From positions 1 through 64,000 of the forward strand of contig NZ_FOWV01000013.1 of the NCBI RefSeq assembly GCF_900115545.1: DNA of 64,000 bases, read 5' to 3'. The notes under the pieces were generated by a model. The model was not told the origin of the DNA. It searched no databases and saw nothing but the letters and a program-made list of their open reading frames with translations. Shown piece by piece: positions 50,901-58,380 of the stretch (position 1 is the first letter of the stretch; each line of letters opens with the position of its first letter). The stretch is from Ralstonia sp. NFACC01. Its GTDB lineage: Bacteria; Pseudomonadota; Gammaproteobacteria; Burkholderiales; Burkholderiaceae. The position numbers were made by a program, and so were the translations under genes.

Positions 50901-52268
50901 GGCCACCGGCAGATTGGCGATGGTGAAGTCGGCCTCGCCTGTCGCCACCATGGACAACGCGTCGTTGACAGACCCGGCAGGCAGGATGCGGACCTTGGGC
51001 ACGTTCTCGCGCAGCAGGGTGGTCAGCGTCTCGCTCGTCGGCAGCGCGACGGTCTTGCCGGAAAGCTCGGGCAGCGCGGCCACCGTGAGCGCGTCGGTGC
51101 GCCCGACGATCACCATCGGCGTGGCATCGATCGGCTGGGTGAGCGTAAAGCCCGGCGGGCGGGAATCCTGGTCGGATATGCCGAGCAGGATGTCGACCTC
51201 GCCGCTATGCGCCTTCGCGAGTGCTTCGGCCCAGTCGCGCACGGCCACCCGCTCGAAGCGCAACCCGAGCGTCCGCGAGAGAAAGCTCTGGTACTCGGGA
51301 AAGATGCCGAGCATCCCGCCGCCCGATCCGTTGAAGGTGTACGGCATGTAGTCGGGGTCGGCGGCGTAGCGTAGCGGCGGCAGCGACGCCAGCATGGCCC
51401 GCTCCTCGGCCGACAACTGCAGGCCTGCCAACGAACCGCCGCCTTGCGTGATCCACCGCGCGCGCAGCTCGCTCATGGTGGCGTCGGGCAACTGGGCAAG
51501 GTGGCGGTCCAGATAGCGGATTAGCATCGCCTGCTCACGCGGCGCGGCAAAGTGCAGCGCGTCAACCTGCTGGTTCACCAGTTGCACGATCGACAGCCGC
51601 CGGTAGCGCGGCTGCGACATCAACTCCCGCGTGGGGTAGGTCACACCCACGTAAGCGTCCGCCGCGTCGTGCAGCACGGCATCGAGGGCGTCGGCTGCCG
51701 TGGGGGTACTGATCAGCCGGATGCTCGGGTACTGAACCGCCAGTTCCTCTTCGAGCGAAGAGCCTTGCTCGACGGCGATGCGCATGCCTGAGGCAAACGG
51801 GTTCTGCGCGACTTGCGCGTTGTCGATGCGCGCGACCACTGCGGTGGGACGTTCCAGGTACGGCGCGGAATAGATAAGGCAGTGATCGTATTGCGAGCGG
51901 GGTGCCACGCTCATGATGATGTCGACGTCGCCCCGGCAAGCCGCCTTGAGCAGCTCGTCACGCCGTGCGAAGACGCGCGGGATGACGCGCACCTGATCCT
52001 GCGGAATCAGATGCATCAGCAGATCACCCGAGAAGCCGCTGAGCCGGTCGGCTTCCACGCCTTCGAGTGGAGCCATGGCGTCGCTGATCACGCCGACCGT
52101 TACCTTGGGTGGAAACTGCTTGAGCCGCTGAATGGTCTGTGAGGCGTCCTCCGCGTCGGCATTGCGCGCTCCGCCCAGCCAGACAAATGCCGCCGCGCAG
52201 GCAAGCAACCCCGCAACGATACCAACGCGCAGGTGGGCAGCCGCCCTGGGCGCGAGCCACGCCATCAT
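47937..52268 (-). CDS. BvgS/EvgS-like hybrid sensor histidine kinase
   Basis: It has 1443 residues from the ATG at 52268. N-terminal membrane helix, two periplasmic Venus-flytrap (SBP3) domains (about 55-275 and 290-525), membrane segment about 545-565, two PAS domains (about 590-840), then kinase core with phosphorylated His850 (MMSHEIRTPMNGVLGL) and ATP-binding N/G boxes (RYGGTGLGLAISRQLAGLMG). A degenerate receiver-like domain lacking the Asp follows, then an intact receiver (Asp1238, DALLTDCHMPRMDGF) and a C-terminal HPt domain (His1373, WAHRTGGALALL). It lies 4 nt after the response regulator. Ligand unknown. Confidence 0.92.
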   Translation of the reverse strand: MMAWLAPRAAAHLRVGIVAGLLACAAAFVWLGGARNADAEDASQTIQRLKQFPPKVTVGVISDAMAPLEGVEADRLSGFSGDLLMHLIPQDQVRVIPRVFARRDELLKAACRGDVDIIMSVAPRSQYDHCLIYSAPYLERPTAVVARIDNAQVAQNPFASGMRIAVEQGSSLEEELAVQYPSIRLISTPTAADALDAVLHDAADAYVGVTYPTRELMSQPRYRRLSIVQLVNQQVDALHFAAPREQAMLIRYLDRHLAQLPDATMSELRARWITQGGGSLAGLQLSAEERAMLASLPPLRYAADPDYMPYTFNGSGGGMLGIFPEYQSFLSRTLGLRFERVAVRDWAEALAKAHSGEVDILLGISDQDSRPPGFTLTQPIDATPMVIVGRTDALTVAALPELSGKTVALPTSETLTTLLRENVPKVRILPAGSVNDALSMVATGEADFTIANLPVADALIRHHFPGELKVTGSANTIESIGVGVSAQYAALVPLINRALFAMPQGEQVTIRNKWLSVSYQLGPSASAVLAKFGPVAALVLAALIALFIKQMQLRRENHQRRRAEESLARQLSFQRALMEAVPFPLVAKDAAHRYVAVNAAFCNMFGRTRVSLLGRTPQELGLYSVSTTAPLADINRRAVQTCESTREELVIDTPDGQSRNVLYWIEPFHLSDGQPAGTVASLVDISEIREAQARAERLEQRLREVTESLPALVYQFELPPGQTRGRITYVAGKAHETLGAQPQDLLSYLSTPERLIHEDDRQRMLDTVLVSAQQLTPFDQQFRHVCEDGAVRWLHARSIPHREPDGRTVWNGYVSDVTTEREQADALEAAKNAAESALHAKDRFLAMMSHEIRTPMNGVLGLVELLQQTKLEGEQKQMVSMVQDSGRALLHILDDILDYAKVEAGRLDISPSPTDLREVFDGTVGLLASRAHEKALAVHVDVAANVPASVSVDSIRLRQILFNLLSNAIKFTDTGSVRLSAECTRIENDTAHLAICVRDTGIGISSEVQATLFAPFVQAERSTTRRYGGTGLGLAISRQLAGLMGGKLVMESAPGHGTAVTLHLAVPMLKARYALPQLAGCSVAIVVDDPAVRHSLTQFAIAAGLQAGPVANADLLLSSTAQADARAIRITPEACYSGPGNTLSINPLNWHAFVQACERALPPSDHLQATSAAAHALPAPTPCDAPGAHILVAEDHPINRELIAKQLRLLGYRVTLAEDGVVALERLHEHHFDALLTDCHMPRMDGFDLARHIRHEERAGGPRLPIIAITATTLAEEHARCRAVGMDASLLKPTTLVTLQDALSALWEAAEPAEAPLEGPFALSLDDLHAALGADPAVAGLAQVFLSSLAEDAQRLQPLLDAMDRVALRQWAHRTGGALALLHNPSVDATLEAFLHAVHDGSERDIRLSGRHVMRLLAHINALLSAFAPAAPDVVHRTQVTDS

Positions 52269-52272
52269 CGTG

Positions 52273-52941
52273 TCAGCCCTCGCTGCTGCCCAGCAGCCCG
52301 TGGCGCACGGCAAAGTCGAACAGCGCCGCCTCGGTGCCAAGCTCGAGCTTGCGCATGGCCGTCTGCTTCTGCGAGCTGATGGTCTTGACGCTGCGGTTGA
52401 GCTGCACGGCAATCTCGCTGACCGTCTTGCCGGTCACGTACATGCGCAGCACTTCCAGCTCCCGCTTGCCGAGTTTGGAGACCGGGTCGTCGTGGACGGG
52501 CTGCGGTTCGCCGTTGCGGCAGAGCAGCTTGACATTGAGCATTGGCGAGAGATAGATGCGACCGTCCGCCGCCGCCTGCATGCCTTCGAGGATGTGCTGC
52601 GGTTCGTCGGATTTGCTGACGATGACCTTGATGCCCGCGCGCAGGATGTTGCTCATCAGTGCACGGGTCTCAAGCATGGTGAGCACCATCACGCGCAGGT
52701 CCGGGTGGCGGCGCACGAGGAATTCGAGCAGGAGGATGCCGTCGCCATAGCGACTGCCGGGCATGGCGTAGTCGGTGATGACAAGGTCGCAGCGCACGCG
52801 GCCAAGCACGGCGAGCAGCTCATCGGCGTTGGTGGCTTCGCCCGCCACCTCGAAGCCGTCGACCGCCGACACGAGGCGTCGCAGGGCTGCCACCACACCG
52901 GGGTGATCATCTGCAATGACGAGTTGGACTGGGGTCTGCAT
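52273..52941 (-). CDS. LuxR/NarL-type response regulator, partner of the hybrid kinase
   Basis: It has 222 residues from ATG 52941. Receiver with acidic pair VIADDHPGVVAAL, Asp in LVITDYAMPG, and switch Lys in KVIVSKSDEPQH; C-terminal NarL-type HTH (LGKRELEVLRMYVTGKTVSE, RSVKTISSQKQTAMRKLELG). Similar in arrangement to BvgA/EvgA or RcsB. It is upstream of, and 4 nt from, the hybrid kinase and is surely its phosphotransfer target. Unlike BvgA it is unusually close to RcsB in its receiver (tdYAMPG). Target genes not identifiable here. Confidence 0.92.
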   Translation of the reverse strand: MQTPVQLVIADDHPGVVAALRRLVSAVDGFEVAGEATNADELLAVLGRVRCDLVITDYAMPGSRYGDGILLLEFLVRRHPDLRVMVLTMLETRALMSNILRAGIKVIVSKSDEPQHILEGMQAAADGRIYLSPMLNVKLLCRNGEPQPVHDDPVSKLGKRELEVLRMYVTGKTVSEIAVQLNRSVKTISSQKQTAMRKLELGTEAALFDFAVRHGLLGSSEG

Positions 52942-53181
52942 GTCGATGTGTCTCCGAGCGTGTAACGTGCGGCAACGTGTTTGCCGCATTGCTGAGAATC
53001 GCCGAAGCCTCCAGGGCGGAACATCGGAAAAGTCCTATTCGTACACCCCGATCTGCGCTTTTCTGGTGCAGATTTGTGGCTACGTGTTGTGATCGCAGCC
53101 ATGATTTCGGACCAGGGCGGCGCGCCGCTGCGTGGCACAATGCTCGCGATTGCTTCGCACGCTTGATCGCACCGATTTCCC

Positions 53182-54330
53182 ATGACGCCTACATCCTCGA
53201 CAGCACCTTCAGCGGCCGCGCGCCAGCAGAGCGCCGAACGCTCAACCTTGGTGAGTGCAGGCGTCAATTGCCTGCTCTCGGCGGGGCAGATTGCGGCGGG
53301 GTTGTGGTCGCATTCGCAGGGTCTGGTGGCCGACGGGCTGCATACGCTGTCCGACCTGATCGCCGATGGCATTGTTTTCATTGCCAACCGCAACAGCCAC
53401 AAGGGACCAGACGAAGATCACCAATACGGCCACGCGCGCTATGAGAACGCCGCGTCGCTCGGGCTGGGGCTGCTGCTGATCGGGGCGGGCGCGGGCATGA
53501 TCTGGGCCGCCGTGGAGAGCCTGCGCTCGCCGCAGGGGCCGACGCCGGTACATGGTCTGGCGCTGGTGGTGGCGCTGATCGCGCTGGCGGCCAAAGAAGG
53601 ACTTTTCCGTTACATGCTGGCCGTGGCCAAGCGCATCAACTCACGCATGCTGATTGCCAATGCGTGGCATGCGCGTTCCGATGCGGTGTCGTCGTTGGTG
53701 GCGTCAATTGGCGTGGCGGGCAACCTGATGGGCTATCACTGGCTCGACCCGGTGGCCGCCTGCATCGTCGGGCTGATGATTGGCCGTGTGGGCGTGCGCT
53801 TTGGTTGGGAGGCGCTCAATGACCTGATGGACCGGGCCTTGCCGCCCGCGCAGGTGGAGGCGATCCGTGTCAGCCTGGAAGCCACGCCGGGCGTGATCAA
53901 TGTGCACGATCTGCGCACGCGTGTGACGGGAGACCAGGCATTGGTGGACGCGCATATCGAGGTGGACCCGCGTGTCTCCGTGAGCGAGGGCCATGCGATT
54001 GCCGTCCGGGCCCGCACCAACGTGCTGACGGCACACACGGCGATGGCGGTGCTCGACGTGCAGATTCACGTCGACCCGCGCGAGCACATCGCGACCGACC
54101 CCGTGCCGCTACCCGATCGCGATGCGCTGCATGCCGTGCTGGCACAACTGCTGCCGCCCGGCACGCCGCTGGACGCGCGCCACTGCGTGCTGCATTACGT
54201 CGATGGCGCGGTGGAGGTCGACCTGGTCCTGCCGCCGGCACTGGCTGCCGAAATCGCCCGCATTGCCGATGCCATCCACGCCAGGTGGGATGGCCTCGTA
54301 CGCCTGCGCGTGCTTGTTACGGACGCTTGA
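53182..54330 (+). CDS. Cation diffusion facilitator transporter
   Basis: Inner-membrane metal-proton antiporter of 382 residues. Six membrane segments with metal site residues in VADGLHTLSDLIADG and AWHARSDAVSSLVAS (HxxxD/DxxxD type), cytoplasmic ferredoxin-like domain (VRVSLEATPGVINVHDLRTR, DAHIEVDPRVSVSEGHAIAV). A Tyr-Gly-His motif follows EDHQYGHARYENAA, as in the FieF/MamM group. An extra roughly 90-residue C-terminal segment makes it longer than FieF. It probably exports iron, zinc or manganese; choice not possible from sequence. Confidence 0.9.
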   Translation: MTPTSSTAPSAAARQQSAERSTLVSAGVNCLLSAGQIAAGLWSHSQGLVADGLHTLSDLIADGIVFIANRNSHKGPDEDHQYGHARYENAASLGLGLLLIGAGAGMIWAAVESLRSPQGPTPVHGLALVVALIALAAKEGLFRYMLAVAKRINSRMLIANAWHARSDAVSSLVASIGVAGNLMGYHWLDPVAACIVGLMIGRVGVRFGWEALNDLMDRALPPAQVEAIRVSLEATPGVINVHDLRTRVTGDQALVDAHIEVDPRVSVSEGHAIAVRARTNVLTAHTAMAVLDVQIHVDPREHIATDPVPLPDRDALHAVLAQLLPPGTPLDARHCVLHYVDGAVEVDLVLPPALAAEIARIADAIHARWDGLVRLRVLVTDA

Positions 54331-54340
54331 GCCTGTCGCG

Positions 54341-55555
54341 CTAACGGCATTGGTCAACCGCGTTGGCCGGCTGCGTCTTGGTGGGGTCGAAGTGCAACTG
54401 CTCCAGCCCCTTTTCCGTCAGCGACATCCAGTCGATTGCGCCCGACGTGCGCAGCAAACCGGTGCTGCCCACCGGGCGCCATTGCACGCGCTTGCCGTCG
54501 GTGTTCAGCAACGTAGCCGATAGCGTGAGCGAATCCGGCCCCGCCTGCAGTTGCAGCAGACGGCCATCGGCGGCGGGCGTGTAGGCGGTGTTCTGCTTCA
54601 CGGCGATGCCGGCTTCGCGCACGGTTGCCGGCATGCATGAAATGGATGCGCGCACCTTGCCCGTAGTGTCGATCAGATCGGCAAAGCCGTTGCCCTTGGC
54701 CACGCCCACCAGCAGGAACCGCTCGATCGCCGGCATCCATGTGACGCTGTAGGTGTAGTACTGCAGATGCTTGTGCAGAAGCTGCTCGCCCGTTACGCGT
54801 CCGCTCACCGGATCAAAGACGGCGATCTTCAGATTGGCCTCCGTCTGGCCCGGCACGAACTGCTGCCAGGCCAGCAGCGCGTTGGTGCTGCCGCCTGCCA
54901 CCATGGGCCACCATTCGCGCCGGCCATCGGCAACATCGACGTTGTGCAGGCGGCGTCCGCGCCCGTCGTAGACCTTCAGGTAGACACCGTTGCCGCTGCC
55001 GAGGTTGTCGACACCGCCGCCGGTGATCCAGCCGTCGGAATAGAACACCACGAAACGGTCGCCCACGGCCGTGATATGGCCCGAGTGGCCACCGGATTCC
55101 ACCTGTTGCGGATACGGCTTGATGGGCCGCAACGCGGTGTCGTAGATGCCGAAGCGCTGGTTAACGTTCTCCGGCGCATTCCAGCCGTCTTCAAACGACA
55201 CCATCACCTGGCCCGCGCGATTGCGGGCCACCGTCACCGGCTCCTGCGCTTCGGGCTTCTGGATGAAGATGCGCGGGGCATCGAGCACCCCCGTGTCGGC
55301 ATGCCATTGCGCGACATAGACATCGTGCGGCCAGCTGCCACTGCGATCGGCGCCGCGCGGGGGCAGACCGGAGCTACTGAAGAACACGTTGAAGGTGTTG
55401 GCCGTTGCGCCAGGCACCGCGCCGATGCCATGCATGTATTGACGCGGGTCGGGCGCGCCGGCCGTGGCGACGGCGGGCAGGGCCAGTGCGCAGGCAAGGG
55501 CCAGCACGGCACGGCGCAGAAAAGACAGTCGGGACACGTGACGCTCCATCTTCAT
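54341..55555 (-). CDS. Exported beta-rich protein of unknown function
   Basis: It has 404 residues with a signal peptide (LRRAVLALACALALPAVATA). The mature part has repeated segments such as NTFNVFFSSSGLPPRGADRS, VTVARNRAGQVMVSFEDGWN, GHSGHITAVGDRFVVFYSDG, and GSTNALLAWQQFVPGQTEAN, suggestive of a beta-propeller with several blades (like sialidase-type or six-bladed folds). No catalytic motif recognised. The start is either ATG 55555 or 55549; neither has a clear Shine-Dalgarno. It converges with the CDF gene. Confidence 0.75.
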   Translation of the reverse strand: MKMERHVSRLSFLRRAVLALACALALPAVATAGAPDPRQYMHGIGAVPGATANTFNVFFSSSGLPPRGADRSGSWPHDVYVAQWHADTGVLDAPRIFIQKPEAQEPVTVARNRAGQVMVSFEDGWNAPENVNQRFGIYDTALRPIKPYPQQVESGGHSGHITAVGDRFVVFYSDGWITGGGVDNLGSGNGVYLKVYDGRGRRLHNVDVADGRREWWPMVAGGSTNALLAWQQFVPGQTEANLKIAVFDPVSGRVTGEQLLHKHLQYYTYSVTWMPAIERFLLVGVAKGNGFADLIDTTGKVRASISCMPATVREAGIAVKQNTAYTPAADGRLLQLQAGPDSLTLSATLLNTDGKRVQWRPVGSTGLLRTSGAIDWMSLTEKGLEQLHFDPTKTQPANAVDQCR

Positions 55556-55830
55556 CGGTGGCTCGGTGGCGGTTGCAGAACCGATTGGGCCACGGGCACC
55601 CGCCGAAGTTGCTGCGCGAATGGGGGAGGCCGTTTGGCGGAGTGGCGCCGGGTGTCGCCAGGTCCGACGGAGGCGCCGGTTTACCCCCCGCCGCGGCAAT
55701 CAAGTTTCGGCCCCGTGTGCCGTTCTTCACAAACAAGAGCGGAACCCATTCCGCCAATCCCTTCCCAGCGCGGCCAGAGTGGGCACAAGCCCGCCGCCCA
55801 CCGCGCCAGAACCGACCCAACGAGAACAAC

Positions 55831-56040
55831 ATGACCCAGCGACTCGACGCCCGATGGCGAAGCGAAGTGACGGAGGCTCTACGTACCGTGGAGGCGCAGT
55901 TCGGCGTGGCATCGCAAAGCCTGCCCCGCGACGCGCTCATCGCGGCCCTGACCGATGCGATCTGGGCCCAGCGTGCCGCCTATGCGCGTGTGCGCCGGAC
56001 GGTTGTTGCGTGCCCTGAACTGGTGGACGAATCGATGTAA
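55831..56040 (+). CDS. Small unknown protein (69 residues)
   Basis: ATG at 55831 preceded by GAGAAC; the encoded protein, starting MTQRLDARWRSEVTEAL, is a helical, charged sequence (VEAQFGVASQSLPRDALIAA; DAIWAQRAAYARVRR) with one Cys. No known family. Followed 44 nt later by another small gene. The coding pattern (G/C at third positions) is normal for this genome. Confidence 0.5.
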   Translation: MTQRLDARWRSEVTEALRTVEAQFGVASQSLPRDALIAALTDAIWAQRAAYARVRRTVVACPELVDESM

Positions 56041-56084
56041 CGGCGCACCGCGGTGCCGCCGCCATTTTGGAAGAAGGTGATGTG

Positions 56085-56312
56085 ATGCGGTACTGCGGTT
56101 CGCTGGATTTGGACCATCTGCTGCGCCAGCCGTTTGCCCAACTGGGCCGGCTGGTGCGCGATGAAGACTCGGGGCAGCCCCTGCCTCCGGTGGAAGTCGC
56201 CGCGCGCGCTGTGTTGCTGCGCGCTGCGGGCTACGAGGTGATGCCCACCTGTGGGCATCATGACCGACGTGGCTTCTGTCTCGGTCACGCAGACCAGATC
56301 ATCGGGATGTAA
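56085..56312 (+). CDS. Small unknown protein with Cys/His cluster (75 residues)
   Basis: ATG at 56085 follows a GAAGG site. MRYCGSLDLDHLLRQPFAQL at the start, and a late TCGHHDRRGFCLGH segment that could bind zinc. Not a recognised family. It is the second of four small genes that run in the same direction between 55831 and 57502, all without clear homology. Confidence 0.55.
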   Translation: MRYCGSLDLDHLLRQPFAQLGRLVRDEDSGQPLPPVEVAARAVLLRAAGYEVMPTCGHHDRRGFCLGHADQIIGM

Positions 56313-56648
56313 GCGCCGCGCCTACGACGCATACGCCACGTGCGCGCAGTCATGCGCACATGCTGTTGCGAAAGCGCATCGCGGCATGTCAAGGCGGCCT
56401 GAGTGCGTGGTGTATGAAGCACCCGAAAAGCGTTGACTGACGCACCTTTGCGGGCAATCCGTTGCCAAAAAGCAAACGGTAAAAATGACTTACATTCCGG
56501 TCCTTTTTCGGCCCATGGTTCTGGTGCATCCTGAACCAAGATAGATCGCACGGATGGCAGATTGTGCGACGTCGGACGCAACGTCAGGCCGGAAGTCGGA
56601 AGTAAATCGAATCGGCGACGCCTGCACTCTGGGGTCAGGGGAAAGAAC
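56313..56648. other. 336-nt intergenic region upstream of the paralog pair
   Basis: No gene supported. It is somewhat less GC-rich than the neighbourhood around 56455-56515 (AAAAAGCAAACGGTAAAAAT), which may hold the promoter of the paralog pair, but no consensus pair is clear. Confidence 0.4.
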
Positions 56649-57071
56649 ATGAAGACGCAATATCTCAGCAAACAAGAAATCTACGACGGCGCAGTCCGCC
56701 ATCTGTTCGGACAGGGCGGCGCTGCCATCCTGCCGCGCGGCGGTGCGGCGTACCACGGCCAGGGCGGCCGTTGCTGCCCGATCGGCAACCTGATCGGCGT
56801 GCGTGACTACACGACGTCGATGGAAAGCGTGCCGGTGCGCTACATCCTCAAGCCCACCAACGAGATTCCGCGCTACATGGACGCCGGCGTCATTGCGCTG
56901 CGCCGCGCGCTCAAGCGTGCGCGCATTGACGTGGATGACCGCGACACCGTTGAGCTGCTCTCCAAGCTGCAGAACGCGCACGACGTGTTCGGCACGTGGG
57001 AGTGGAAGGAACGCCTGCAGTCGATTGCGCGCCAATTCGGCCTGAGCGGCGCTCTTGTCGATACATTCTGA
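56649..57071 (+). CDS. Unknown protein, first of a tandem paralog pair (140 residues)
   Basis: ATG at 56649 with GGGGAAAGA upstream. Cytoplasmic, no signal. Core motifs shared with the next gene: a cysteine loop GGRCCPIGNLIG and a C-terminal VDDRDTVELLSKLQNAHDVF then EWKERLQSIARQFG. The repeated (I/V)DVDDxxxVxLLxxLQxxHD pattern suggests one small helical domain. Not a family I recognise. Phage- or plasmid-like small proteins have such organisation, but no other mobile gene is near. Confidence 0.7.
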   Translation: MKTQYLSKQEIYDGAVRHLFGQGGAAILPRGGAAYHGQGGRCCPIGNLIGVRDYTTSMESVPVRYILKPTNEIPRYMDAGVIALRRALKRARIDVDDRDTVELLSKLQNAHDVFGTWEWKERLQSIARQFGLSGALVDTF

Positions 57072-57112
57072 CCGACCGGCCGGTCACAGATCACCCTATA
57101 GAAGGTGACGCC

Positions 57113-57502
57113 ATGAAAGGGAAGGGGACGTTCCTCGCCATCGAGGACATTTTTGAACGCGTGCGCACGCACCTGCTCGCACAGCAATGCCGTTCCGAAG
57201 ACGCCGACGGCGAGCCGCGCTACCGCGGCCTCGATAACCGCCGGTGCGGCGTCGGCATCCTCATCGACGATGCGTTCTACTGCAGCGCGATCGAGCGCCT
57301 GGGCGTAAGCCTACTGCGTGTGCCGAGCGACGATCCGCTCGCGTGTGCGCTGCGCTGCTCCGGCGTGAATGTCGACGACGATCAGGTGGTGGATCTGCTG
57401 ATCGATCTGCAGGACATCCACGACTTGGCAGCCATTGAAAGCTGGCCCGCGGCGTTGGAAGACATCCGCCGCCGGTTGCCCGATACGCCGTTAGCGGCCT
57501 GA
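57113..57502 (+). CDS. Unknown protein, second of a tandem paralog pair (129 residues)
   Basis: ATG at 57113 with GAAGG 8 nt upstream. Shares RRCGVGILIDDAF and NVDDDQVVDLLIDLQDIHDL with its neighbour; overall identity by eye is low (perhaps a quarter), so duplication is old. 41 nt after the first gene and presumably co-transcribed. It ends at a bidirectional terminator. The conserved Cys suggests a structural or metal role. Function unknown. Confidence 0.7.
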   Translation: MKGKGTFLAIEDIFERVRTHLLAQQCRSEDADGEPRYRGLDNRRCGVGILIDDAFYCSAIERLGVSLLRVPSDDPLACALRCSGVNVDDDQVVDLLIDLQDIHDLAAIESWPAALEDIRRRLPDTPLAA

Positions 57503-57520
57503 ACGATTGAACCTCCATGC

Positions 57521-57546
57521 GAACCCGGCCTGTGCCGGGTTTTGTC
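57521..57546. terminator. Bidirectional terminator between paralog pair and GST
   Basis: ACCCGGC-ctgt-GCCGGGT hairpin (57523-57540) followed by TTTTG on the plus strand; the minus-strand side lacks a T-run and overlaps the GST stop codon at 57545. Main role is for the plus-strand genes. Confidence 0.75.
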
Positions 57547-58261
57547 ATTTCAGCGCATCGAGCTCGGGGTAGTGGCGAAAGATGCCCATCGTGTTGAACG
57601 GAATGCGTCGCGGTGATTCCAGATACGCCGCGATGTTCGGCTGCGCCGCCACGCGGTCATGCAACGCCGCCAGATGCGGTAGCTCGCGCTCATATCGCTG
57701 CATGTGGCGCGGAAACGCGTAACGCAGTCCCGCCACGATCTGGAACAGCGACAAATCCACATACGTCAGCGCATCGCGCACGGCCCATGTCGGGCCAGCG
57801 GGGTTGCGGTCGAGCACGCGCTCGAAGTAGTGCAGGAACTTGGGCGCGCGATTGTCCAGAAAATCCTGTGTTCGGCGCTTGGCTTCGGACCGCTGGTCTT
57901 CGTAGTACTCGCACGACGCGATGGGGTGGTGCGTGTCATGAATCTCCACCACAAAATCGGCAATCGTCAGTTGCAGGCCGTGCGTCCACAGGCCGCCGGC
58001 TTCGTCGTGCGGGGCCAGGCCATAGTGCTGGCCCAGGTAGAGCAGGATGTTGGCCGTCTGCGCAATCACCAGCGGACCAGCCACCAGGAACGGTGGTGCG
58101 AACGGCGGCGTCGGAATGCCGGCATCGTCGAGAAACGCTTCGATGGCGGATTCATCTTCGCGGCCGAGGTCGGTGTAGGGCACGGCGGCCTGCTCCAGCG
58201 CCAGCCGGACGAATTCACCGCGGCCCTGGATTTCGGGCCAGTAGTAGAGCGTGGTTTCCAT
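57545..58261 (-). CDS. Glutathione S-transferase
   Basis: It has 238 residues. Thioredoxin-like domain (TLYYWPEIQGRGEFVRLALE), glutathione-binding PPFLVAGPLVIAQTANILLY, and the helical C-domain (GLQLTIADFVVEIHDTHHPI, ALTYVDLSLFQIVAGLRYAF). It looks like the sigma/mu-like group by the Tyr-type N-terminus (YYW). Substrate not known. It is next to the MFS gene but divergent from it. Confidence 0.9.
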   Translation of the reverse strand: METTLYYWPEIQGRGEFVRLALEQAAVPYTDLGREDESAIEAFLDDAGIPTPPFAPPFLVAGPLVIAQTANILLYLGQHYGLAPHDEAGGLWTHGLQLTIADFVVEIHDTHHPIASCEYYEDQRSEAKRRTQDFLDNRAPKFLHYFERVLDRNPAGPTWAVRDALTYVDLSLFQIVAGLRYAFPRHMQRYERELPHLAALHDRVAAQPNIAAYLESPRRIPFNTMGIFRHYPELDALK

Positions 58262-58380
58262 GGTCGGGCGGATAAACGTGGTGGGGGCTGCGCAGCAAGA
58301 GCAATGCCGCAGCGCAGCGGGAACAGTGCCTGCGAACGATAATAGGCGCTTGCCCCTGCGCTTGTTTCAACCCGCCCGCC

